From contig DATDMG010000259.1 in the NCBI GenBank assembly GCA_036518955.1, positions 1 to 15,613 on the forward strand: 15,613 nt of DNA. Direction: 5' to 3'. The notes beneath the pieces are model-generated. The model did not search any database, was not told the origin of the DNA, and worked only from the letters and a program-made list of their open reading frames with translations. Position numbers and translations under genes: made by a program. Source of the stretch: DATDMG01 sp036518955 (lineage in GTDB: Bacteria; Actinomycetota; Actinomycetes; Actinomycetales; Kineosporiaceae). The stretch's first letter is position 1. Each line of letters begins with the position of its first letter. Positions 1 through 6,321 of the stretch are shown here, piece after piece.

Positions 1-215
1 TCGGTGGGCACGCGGCCGAGGGCGGGGCGTTCAGCATCCTGCGGTTCCCCGAGCCGGACCTGCCCGACGTCGTCTACGTCGAGCAACTCGCCAGCGCGCT
101 CTACCTGGACAAGCGCGAGCAGGTGGACCGCTACGGGCAGACCTTCGACCGGCTGACCTTCGACAGCCAACCGCCCGACAGCAGCGCCGAATCAGTCGAT
201 AAACTGATCTCCTGA
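1..215 (+). CDS. DUF5753-type XRE-family regulator, C-terminal fragment
   Basis: The reading frame is open from base 3 (GGT) to the TGA at 213-215 and encodes the last 70 residues of a protein whose start lies left of the window. It includes FSILRFPEPDLPDVVYVEQL, then SALYLDKREQVDRYGQTFDRL. This matches the end of the DUF5753 domain found in actinobacterial XRE-type helix-turn-helix proteins (Scr1-like antitoxin regulators). In that family an N-terminal HTH binds DNA, and the gene usually sits beside a small DUF397 gene. The HTH part is outside the window, and no DUF397 gene follows: the next gene is an unrelated regulator about 80 bases on. The family call rests on recognition of the C-terminal segment only. 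I am confident of the frame and family, but not of the regulated targets. Confidence 0.8.
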   Translation, partial: GGHAAEGGAFSILRFPEPDLPDVVYVEQLASALYLDKREQVDRYGQTFDRLTFDSQPPDSSAESVDKLIS

Positions 216-253
216 AGCCTGCCGTGACCAGGGCGGGACCCATCACGGTCAGG

Positions 254-280
254 TTGATCCGCCGGTCAGCGACATATACT
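254..280 (+). promoter_or_regulatory. Sigma70-like promoter for the 293-982 regulator
   Basis: TTGATC (254-259) and TATACT (275-280) resemble -35 and -10 boxes with a 15-bp spacer, slightly shorter than usual. The -10 box ends 12 bases before the GTG at 293, so transcription would begin only a few bases before that codon. This supports a leaderless or near-leaderless message, which is common in actinobacteria. The A/T-rich stretch stands out in very GC-rich surroundings. It is inferred from sequence only. Confidence 0.5.
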
Positions 281-292
281 ACGATTCCTTTC

Positions 293-982
293 GTGGAAAA
301 TCAGGCGGCAGCCCTGGGCCCACGGCCGGCGGACCGGTCGGCGGCACCGCTCCCCCTGTCCGTCCAGCGGCTGCAGGTCCTCCAGGTGTTGCGCCGGACC
401 GGACCGCACACGATCGCCGCCCTGGCGGATGCCACCGGGTTGCACGTCAACACGGTCCGCGAGCACGTGGAGGGCCTCTGGGCTGCGCGTCTGCTGACCA
501 GAGAACGAGTACCCGCCTCGGGCAGGGGTCGACCCGCCTGGCGATACTCCGCCCGGCCGCCAGACGAGTCGCTGTCGATGCGCGACCACGTCGCCCTGGC
601 CACGGCGCTCGCCGGCCACCTCGCCCGCACGAGCAGCTGCCCGGCGGCGGACGCGGCGGTCGCCGGCCAGGAGTGGGGCCGAGCCCTGACCGAGGGACGG
701 CCCGCAGCAGCCACCTCCCTGGCGGCACGCCAGGAGGTGGTCGGCCTGCTGGACGCCGCCGGATTCGCCCCGGACGCCGACGACGACGCCCGGACGGTGC
801 GGCTTCGGCAGTGCCCGCTGCTCGAGGTGGCCCGCCGGTACCCGGACGTCGTCTGCGGCGTCCACACCGGACTCGTCACCGCCGCGCTGGAGACCCTCGG
901 GGATCCCGACGGCGCCCGCCAGGTGCGGCTGCGACCCTTCGCCGTCCCCGGAGCGTGCCTCCTGCATCTCGGCCCTCCCTGA
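293..982 (+). CDS. Winged-helix transcriptional regulator with C-terminal Cys motif
   Basis: Encodes 229 residues from the GTG at 293. An in-frame GTG at 224 would add 23 residues, but those would be translated across the promoter-like boxes at 254-280, so I prefer 293. Residues about 22-70 form an ArsR/DeoR-like helix-turn-helix (SVQRLQVLQVLRRTGPHTIA, then ADATGLHVNTVREHVEGLW). A wing follows at 72-86 (RVPASGRGRPAWRYS). The C-terminal half carries Cys174 and Cys188 in CPLLEVARRYPDVVCGVHTGL, plus Cys222 near the end. This resembles actinobacterial HTH regulators related to SufR, whose conserved cysteines can hold an Fe-S cluster or a metal. The function is therefore probably redox- or metal-responsive repression, and the targets are unknown. 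No operon partner follows; the gene could control itself. Confidence 0.75.
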   Translation: MENQAAALGPRPADRSAAPLPLSVQRLQVLQVLRRTGPHTIAALADATGLHVNTVREHVEGLWAARLLTRERVPASGRGRPAWRYSARPPDESLSMRDHVALATALAGHLARTSSCPAADAAVAGQEWGRALTEGRPAAATSLAARQEVVGLLDAAGFAPDADDDARTVRLRQCPLLEVARRYPDVVCGVHTGLVTAALETLGDPDGARQVRLRPFAVPGACLLHLGPP

Positions 983-984
983 GC

Positions 985-1170
985 TCACCCGGATCGCCGG
1001 CGCCCGCCACGCCCGGCGGGCGACGCGACGGGCGAGGGTACGCCTCCGGCGTGTTCGGCGATGGCCACGCTCTCGGTGGCCAGCCGACTGATCTCCTGTG
1101 CGGCGACCTGGCTGCGCTCAGCGAGCCTGCCGACCTCGGTCGCCACGACCGTGATCGCGATCTTCGAGGC
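985..1170 (-). pseudogene. Methyl-accepting chemotaxis protein remnant
   Basis: Read on the minus strand, positions 1149 to 1042 encode VVATEVGRLAERSQVAAQEI followed by SRLATESVAIAEHAGG. This closely resembles the highly conserved signalling hairpin of methyl-accepting chemotaxis proteins (VVANEVRKLAERS type), the part that contacts CheA and CheW. Only about 36 codons are recognisable. Upstream, the expected AARAGE..GRGFA segment is replaced by unrelated sequence (ASKIAIT). Downstream the frame drifts into low-complexity residues before the TGA at 985-987. A functional receptor is over 400 residues long with sensor and membrane parts, none of which is present. I read it as a decayed fragment left by deletion. 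No chemotaxis or flagellar gene is in the window. The fragment is convergent with the preceding regulator. Confidence 0.7.
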
Positions 1171-1605
1171 GCTCCGCCACTGAGCGTCGGATCACGGCCC
1201 CGGCCCTTTCTCTTGCCTCGGCTAGCGGTAAGACCGGGTCGGGCGGTGAGAGCGGCGGCCTGAGAACGGGGTGCCCACGTTCGGGCCGCGGCGACGCGGG
1301 CGGGCAGGATGCGACACGAGCGCGGCTCCCGGAAGGAACCTCAGGAATCAACAACCTGAAGATCACCAGGAGCCGCGCCACTGTCAGCACTCCACCCCGC
1401 GAACACTCAGACCCGGCATCTCACCTCATGCCACAACAACGCCGGGCCCTGACTCACCCCGACCACGGGATACCCGACAGCGGCCCTCCCGGCTCTGCCG
1501 CGCTGGGCCGGGACGCTGTCGCGTGTCCACTCACCATCTCCTTTTCCGGTCGGTCGGGGGGACGCTCAGACCAGTGCTGGCCGGGTCGGGGAAGATCTCG
1601 CAGAG
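1171..1605. other. Gene-poor spacer downstream of the GH32 gene
   Basis: No convincing gene lies here on either strand. The open frames that cross it give Arg/Pro-rich translations with no recognisable domain. It holds a nested inverted repeat (1320-1378). A minus-strand AAGGAG sits directly before an ATG (1537-1535) that opens a 27-codon frame ending at 1454. Because that frame is so short and has no recognisable relatives, I do not call it a gene. No clear rho-independent terminator for the GH32 gene is visible. Confidence 0.6.
1320..1378. repeat. Nested inverted repeat (10-bp outer, 5-bp inner arms)
   Basis: GCGCGGCTCC (1320-1329) is exactly complementary in reverse to GGAGCCGCGC (1369-1378). 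Inside the 39-base interval, TCAGG (1341-1345) pairs with CCTGA (1355-1359). The interior is notably A-rich compared with the flanks. This could be a transcript hairpin or the remnant of a small mobile element. It lacks a T-run, so it is not a classical terminator. Confidence 0.55.
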
Positions 1606-3702
1606 CTACTTCAGCGAGTTGGCGTCGAACTGGCTGAAGGTCACCGGGCCGCCTGCGCCGCTCAGGGCCACGCCGTCGGCGAAGGACGTCGAGCCCCCCT
1701 TCGGCGGATTGACGACCTTGTGGAGCATCTTGCCGTTGGCGAACACCGCGACCACCGAACGGTCGACGAGCACCTCCAGGTCCACGGACGCGGCCTTCGA
1801 CGTGAACAGCGGCAGCGTCTCGGTGTCCTTCGTCTCCGGGTCGGTCACCTTCACGTTGAGCCCGTCGAACACGATCGGGATACCACCCGTCCCGTCGGCC
1901 TTCGCGAGCACCGCAAGGGTTGCGCTCGTCGCGGAATTCAGCAGGACCCGGGTCCGGATGTCCAGGGTGCGCTCAGTGATACTGGTGCGGGTCGGCTGGT
2001 TCGGGGAGACGTTGAACGACTCCTTGGCGTACCAGGATTTGCCGCGCTTCGCGGCCAGTTGCTCGTCAGGGGCGACGTAGGGCTTGCCCTGAACGAGACT
2101 CATGGTCATCGGAAGCGTCAGCCTCCCGTTCCAGCCGCGTGCGGTGTCTTTCCAGCCGCTGAGTCCGTCGAAACCGTGGATCCATGCATCGAGCGTGGCC
2201 TTGCCCGGAGCGCCGGGCTTTGCGACCGAGTTCATTGCATAGACGGACTTCCCGCCGTACTCGAAGTAGCTGGGCTCGGTGGAGTCCGGCGTGAACTTCC
2301 CCGTGTTCGAGTCGAAGGTACCGACGAAGTACTGGAGGCCCTGGTAGTTGTTGAAGCCCCGCAGCGGACCCTGGGTGCTACCGCGCTGCGCACCGAAGAC
2401 GAGGACGTCCTTGGTGCCGATCCGCTGGAGGCTCGGCGTTTCCAGGATCCCAGGCCCACCCTGATCGATACTCTGCTGCGGGTGCCGGAACATGTCACCG
2501 ACATAGGTCCACGGCTTGCTGAGGTCCTTCGGGTCAGACGGCTTGAGGAGGGCGATGACACCTTGACCCACTCGCCCCGGAACGGCCGTCCCGGCCACGA
2601 TCATGAAGTACTTGCCATCCCGCTGGAAGACGATAGGATCACGCATGTCGTAGCGGTTCGTCACCTGATCGCCGTTGATGGTGTCCTTCTTGTTCTGGTA
2701 CGTGTTCTGGTCGGTCACCGTGTAGCGTGTCGCCTCCCACTTGTCCAACGTGGGATCGCTGGTGACCGCCATCACGACGGGCGGCGCCTGGAAGAAGGTG
2801 GTGAAACCCTTCTCACCCGTGCCGGGGGCTGTGAAGAACGACGCATTGACCTGCTGGGACGGGTTGGCGGGGTTTGGTATCTTGTTGGCCAGGATCGACC
2901 CGGAGAAGTTGTGGTCGTACCCCTGCTCGGGCCGCGGCTCGAGCGCCGTGACGTGGTTTGAGATCTGACCCTTGTCCAGCGTCAGGTGCCCCCAGTGCAT
3001 GTGATTCCAGTTGGACGCGAAGGGGTTGTACTGGAAGAACACGTGCAACTTCTTGCTCGCGTCGTAGTAGAGATACGGGTCATTGTTCCACCCGCCCTTG
3101 GGCCCGGGAAGTGCCTGGGGCTTGATCGGGTCCTTGCCGGCGCTCTCCTCCAGCGGGGCCACGGACTTTTCGGCGGCGTTCAGGTCGATACCCTGGATCT
3201 CGGCCAGGGTCTTGCCGTCCGCCATGGTGTACGCGTATTCACGTCGATTCAGCCAGAGCTGGTGTTCGGTGTTGGTGAGGAGCCCGGGAGCATTCATCTC
3301 GATGCTGGGCACCAGGTCGGCCAGGTAGGCGCGCCCGCCCACGGTGGTCGCGCTGTCCTTGAGATACGTGCCGAGCTGGCCGGCGAAGCTTGCATCCGGC
3401 GCGTCCTGGAGGCTGATCGCTTTGGCTCGTGCCTGCGCGAACACGCTGTTGTCGGCGTCCGTCAGCTTCCCGCCGACAAAGGTGGAGCGGGTGCCGTTGG
3501 CCAAACCGAACAGCCCCTTGAGCGTGACTGCCCCCTTGGCGTCCAGGCCGCTCATGTCCTTCGCGATGGCGGTGGTCAGGTCCTGCTGATAGTCCGCACG
3601 CGCACCCGTCTGAGTGATCCCGACCGTGAGGAGGAGGAGAGCGGCGAGCGGAATCGGGGTCCACACTTTCCATGGAAGACGGGTACCGTCTCTGAGAGTC
3701 AT
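1606..3702 (-). CDS. Secreted GH32 fructan hydrolase (levanase/inulinase-like)
   Basis: Encodes 698 residues starting at the ATG 3702-3700, which has GAAGGA seven bases upstream; the frame is open further upstream, but only through sequence with no family resemblance. Residues 1-36 are a Sec signal peptide (WTPIPLAALLLLTVGITQ core, cleavage near GARA/DYQ). Residues about 200-560 form the GH32 five-bladed propeller. They include WNNDPY (205-210, Asp208 as likely nucleophile; canonical WMNDPNG), MRDP (353-356) and ETPSL (421-425, Glu421 as likely acid/base). The C-terminal beta-sandwich contains LEVLVDRSVVAVFANG, typical of GH32. GH32 enzymes hydrolyse or transfer fructose units of levan, inulin or sucrose; secretion suggests polymeric substrate. 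Residues about 37-195 are an extension that I do not recognise. No sugar transporter, fructokinase or LacI regulator lies nearby. The exact substrate cannot be read from the sequence. Confidence 0.88.
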   Translation of the reverse strand: MTLRDGTRLPWKVWTPIPLAALLLLTVGITQTGARADYQQDLTTAIAKDMSGLDAKGAVTLKGLFGLANGTRSTFVGGKLTDADNSVFAQARAKAISLQDAPDASFAGQLGTYLKDSATTVGGRAYLADLVPSIEMNAPGLLTNTEHQLWLNRREYAYTMADGKTLAEIQGIDLNAAEKSVAPLEESAGKDPIKPQALPGPKGGWNNDPYLYYDASKKLHVFFQYNPFASNWNHMHWGHLTLDKGQISNHVTALEPRPEQGYDHNFSGSILANKIPNPANPSQQVNASFFTAPGTGEKGFTTFFQAPPVVMAVTSDPTLDKWEATRYTVTDQNTYQNKKDTINGDQVTNRYDMRDPIVFQRDGKYFMIVAGTAVPGRVGQGVIALLKPSDPKDLSKPWTYVGDMFRHPQQSIDQGGPGILETPSLQRIGTKDVLVFGAQRGSTQGPLRGFNNYQGLQYFVGTFDSNTGKFTPDSTEPSYFEYGGKSVYAMNSVAKPGAPGKATLDAWIHGFDGLSGWKDTARGWNGRLTLPMTMSLVQGKPYVAPDEQLAAKRGKSWYAKESFNVSPNQPTRTSITERTLDIRTRVLLNSATSATLAVLAKADGTGGIPIVFDGLNVKVTDPETKDTETLPLFTSKAASVDLEVLVDRSVVAVFANGKMLHKVVNPPKGGSTSFADGVALSGAGGPVTFSQFDANSLK

Positions 3703-3709
3703 ACGGCAA

Positions 3710-3715
3710 TCCTTC
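3710..3715 (-). promoter_or_regulatory. Ribosome binding site of the GH32 gene
   Basis: On the minus strand GAAGGA lies seven bases before the ATG at 3702. It fixes the start immediately before the signal peptide and argues against the much longer upstream extension of the same frame. Confidence 0.75.
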
Positions 3716-3754
3716 GTCGAGGGTGATGAAGCGTCGGCTGGATCCGATGGGGCT

Positions 3755-3769
3755 GCGTTCAACGAACGC
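3755..3769. promoter_or_regulatory. Palindrome in the GH32 upstream region
   Basis: GCGTTC (3755-3760), AAC, then GAACGC (3764-3769) is a perfect 6-bp inverted repeat 53 bases before the GH32 start. The half-site GTTCAACG recurs in inverse orientation at 3811-3818 (CGTTGAAC). Paired half-sites suggest an operator, but no regulator is adjacent. Confidence 0.4.
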
Positions 3770-3786
3770 GCTCCATGTGATACATT

Positions 3787-3812
3787 CGGCTGAGCCTCGG
3801 TACGCTCAGCCG
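3787..3812. promoter_or_regulatory. 9-bp perfect inverted repeat, operator or attenuator hairpin
   Basis: CGGCTGAGC (3787-3795), an 8-base loop, then GCTCAGCCG (3804-3812) form a perfect stem. It lies 85 bases upstream of the GH32 start and about 30 bases downstream, in minus-strand order, of a short leader frame. No T-run follows on either strand, so an intrinsic terminator is unlikely. An operator or a leader hairpin is more plausible. Confidence 0.5.
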
Positions 3813-3842
3813 TTGAACTGCATGGTCGACGGTTGCGAAGTG

Positions 3843-3866
3843 TCAGGGCACGGGTATCACCTCCTT
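3843..3866 (-). promoter_or_regulatory. Strong Shine-Dalgarno with possible mini leader frame
   Basis: On the minus strand AAGGAGGTGAT (3866-3856) is a full match to the anti-Shine-Dalgarno of 16S rRNA. It overlaps a GTG (3860-3858) that opens a five-codon frame, V-I-P-V-P-stop, ending at 3843; a second in-frame GTG (3851-3849) lies inside it. Either this is a leader peptide or ribosome docking site ahead of the GH32 gene, or the relic of a lost gene. Spacing to the first GTG is shorter than usual, so translation is uncertain. Confidence 0.35.
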
Positions 3867-4774
3867 CCCGAAAATGACTGGGTGAGCCGGTTGGCGTCGC
3901 CTGCCGTGACAACGTTGTCGCCATGGCGTGGCAACGGGGCGTCGGATCCGGTGGCGGCTCGCCGAGAGCGCGGGTACTCCGCGGGCCGGATGACGATGAT
4001 GGCTGACAGGTCGGCCCTGCGCCGATCCGGTGTGCCTCGAGGGAACTGCGGCCGCCCGGACGGGCCATCTCTCGATCATCACAGTGTGAATCAGATCGCC
4101 ACTTGGTGACGCGTCTGTGGAATTTTGGGATCCCTGTCGATGGCCTTCCTGGACGCGGTGACCAATCATCACACTAGGAGCAAGAGAAACTCCACATACA
4201 CAGGTCAGGCCCGATCATACTCTCGTGAGGTGCCCTTCGCCTGGATGGGGACCGGCAATATCTGCCGAATGGTTGACGTGAAGTACGGCAGCACGTCGCG
4301 ATTCATTCTCAATGAGCTCCTTCAGCGCGTGTGTGCTGATGCTATGCACGTATCCGGCGAGCTGTCATGCGTCATCGCAGACTTGTCCGAAGATAGCCAG
4401 GGTTGCCGAAGGAAAGGACCTGGTCAACCCGTCCGGTGACCTTATGCCCTTGTCTTCTCGGAGTGGTTCTGGGCGGGGGCTGCGCGTTCGTCGGCGATCT
4501 TCGCGGCAGGTCGTGTCCACGCAGGTGCAGGGCTTCCTGGCCCCAGTGGGTCCCGGACCGCGTCGCCCGGTCGGTGTCCAGCGGTCGAGGCTCGATCCGC
4601 GGGCCGGTCGGCAACCCGGTGCCGCCCGGCCCCGTGGACCAGGTACCGGGTTCTCCCGGCGACCGCGCGGGGCGCCGCCCGCGTCAGTGCACCTCGATCG
4701 GGTGGCTGGTGACGTACAGCTCCAGCTGCTGGAATCACGTTACGGACCGCCGGGTGGATCCGCCCGCCGGGGGT

Positions 4775-5155
4775 AGTGCTCCGGACCCCGACTTCCACCG
4801 CAGGGACCTGTGGGACGCGATCGGGCAGGGCAACTACCCTGAGTACGAGCTCGGGATCTTCGACGATGCGTTCGCCACGAGTTCCCGTTCGACGTGCTGG
4901 ACGCCACGAAGGTCGTACCCGAGGAGCTCCTGCCCGTCCGCCGCGTCGGCCGGCTCGTGCTCGACCGGCCCCCGAACCGGTCAGCGCTGCCAAGCGGCGC
5001 GCGCGGCCCGAGCTGTTCGCCGATCACTACAGCCAGGCACGGCAGTTCTGGATCAGTCAGACCGAGGTCGAGCAGCACCGCATCGTGCGCGCGTTCGTCT
5101 TCGAGCTCAGCAAGGTCGAGCGGCCCCAGATCCGGACCCGCATGCTGGACCGGTG
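4775..5155 (+). pseudogene. Catalase pseudogene (large-subunit, HPII/KatE-like)
   Basis: Three catalase segments occur in order on the plus strand but in three different frames. The first, from 4781, reads PDFHRRDLWDAIGQGNYPEY then ELGIFDDAFA. The second, from about 4873, reads EFPFDVLDATKVVPEELLPV then RRVGRLVLDR. The third, from about 4992, reads ELFADHYSQARQFWISQTEV then EQHRIVRAFVFELSKVE. In an HPII-type catalase the second and third segments are separated by roughly 130 residues, including the haem-ligand tyrosine; here they nearly touch, so that part is deleted. The N-terminal half with the catalytic His and Asn is also absent. The product cannot be an active catalase. The remnant runs up to the end of the convergent membrane-protein gene. 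Confidence 0.85.
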
Positions 5156-5211
5156 TGCGACGCTGCGGTTCTGCGGTTCTGGGCTCGCGAGGCCGCCCTC
5201 GGCTGACGCAG

Positions 5212-6054
5212 CTACCTGAGAATGTTCACCGCCCGAGCGATGACCAGCGCGCCGGTGGCGAGCGAGACGGCCGACTGGAGCATCATGGCCAACTTCGACC
5301 ACCGGGAGAACGGCAGGGTATCCGTCGGGCTGAACGCGGTCGCGTTGGTGTACGCGAGGTAGAGGTAGTCGACGAAGTGCGGTTCCCAATCGGCGTCCGC
5401 CAGGTCGGCCGACGCCATCTCCGGGAACAGGAAGTCCGGTTTCGCCCGCTCATTGCGCGCCCGGGCACCGGGACCGCCGCGGTCCAGGTCCCAATACCAC
5501 AAGGCGAAGACGACGACATTGGTCAGCCAGATGTTTCCGCCGGTGATCAACAGCGGGCCGGCGTCCTGCCCTTCCCGGCCGTTGACCAGGCCCACGACCA
5601 GACTGACCGCCGACCAGGCGTTCGCGAGGCTGGCCAAGGCGATCAGGCCCAGGCTGAGCAGGCGCAGCCAGCGCGAGGCGTGCGTGACGCGCCGCGGGTT
5701 CGAGGCGAACAGGACCACCAGGATGAGCGTCTCGACCACCGGCATGACCCAGTTCGCGGTGAGCGTCAGCCGGTCCGGTAGCAGCGCCTGCATGATGATC
5801 ATGAATGCGACGGCGATCGTCACCGGGAGTCTCGGCTCGCCGTCGGTGACCCGCCGCCAGGCCGGCACCAGGCGCCCGCTGTTGGCGGCCAGGACACCCC
5901 CGCTGTGCACGAACTCCCCGAACACCCGGCCCAGGCGGGATTCCAGATCGGTCAGCCGCTCCAGGAGCACCTGATGTTCGCGCCCCGGGGCTCCCCCGGG
6001 GTCGGTGACCGGGGAGTCGTGGTCCCACCCGTGGGTGTCACTACCGTCGTCCAT
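5212..6054 (-). CDS. Multi-pass membrane protein with pore-loop-like segment (DUF1345-like)
   Basis: Encodes 280 residues from the ATG at 6054-6052, chosen because GAGGAG lies six bases upstream (6061-6066); the same frame extends further but without another good ribosome site. A polar N-terminus (1-70) precedes likely membrane helices at about 76-94, 100-118, 132-158 and 168-189. A loop containing HFVDYLYLAYTNATAFSPTD (226-245) leads into a last helix (252-276, with LAMMLQSAVSLATGALVIAR). The pattern of short hydrophobic segment, T-N-A-T-A-F-S-P-T-D, then a terminal helix resembles the pore loop plus inner helix of K+ channels, although the TVGYG filter is absent. It matches an actinobacterial family of uncharacterised integral membrane proteins, probably related to DUF1345. 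The function is unknown. It stands alone on the minus strand between the catalase remnant and the exonuclease gene. Confidence 0.75.
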   Translation of the reverse strand: MDDGSDTHGWDHDSPVTDPGGAPGREHQVLLERLTDLESRLGRVFGEFVHSGGVLAANSGRLVPAWRRVTDGEPRLPVTIAVAFMIIMQALLPDRLTLTANWVMPVVETLILVVLFASNPRRVTHASRWLRLLSLGLIALASLANAWSAVSLVVGLVNGREGQDAGPLLITGGNIWLTNVVVFALWYWDLDRGGPGARARNERAKPDFLFPEMASADLADADWEPHFVDYLYLAYTNATAFSPTDTLPFSRWSKLAMMLQSAVSLATGALVIARAVNILR

Positions 6055-6321
6055 GGTCAACTCCTCGCGCTCCGGGGCCACCGGCCGTGACATGCTCGCC
6101 CCACCGCCGTGGCCCTCCCCGACCGGGCGCGAGACCTCCCACCCCGCCCGCCGGCAGTAGCGTAGGCGCCCGTCGAGCCCCGGGCGGCCCCCTCCGGATG
6201 CGCGGGAGCGGGTTCGCCGACCGGCCGAAACCGGGAGCCGACCCCCAGGGCAGCTACTGTGCGTAGTGCGCACGGGCCGGAACCACCGGGGACGCCAGGG
6301 CCGGTACTCGATCAGCGGCGG

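Larger units (their letters stand above)
3703..4774. other. Intergenic stretch upstream of the GH32 gene
   Basis: About 1.07 kb without a gene I can support. The first 160 bases, next to the GH32 start, hold two inverted repeats (3755-3769 and 3787-3812) and a strong minus-strand Shine-Dalgarno sequence (3856-3866). These look like a leader or control region. Around 4090-4400 the sequence is visibly less GC-rich than the rest of the window, and its open frames have no recognisable motifs. From about 4440 GC content rises again toward the catalase remnant. It may hold other decayed genes too degraded to recognise. Confidence 0.5.

Noticed and set aside
1720..2961. A 413-codon plus-strand open frame opposite the GH32 gene
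   Set aside because: It is the antisense shadow of a gene with signal peptide, catalytic motifs and a C-terminal GH32 sandwich.
3856..3866. Resemblance of ATCACCTCCTT to the 3' end of 16S rRNA
   Set aside because: The flanking sequence does not match 16S rRNA. The minus-strand reading as a Shine-Dalgarno is simpler.
3703..4068. N-terminal extension of the GH32 frame back to 4068
   Set aside because: The translation is Ser/Pro/Arg-rich and crosses hairpins. The ATG at 3702 has a good ribosome site and begins directly at the signal peptide.
4125..4439. A 104-codon plus-strand open frame in the less GC-rich stretch
   Set aside because: It has no recognisable domain, no clear ribosome site and no supporting neighbour, so I left it as intergenic.
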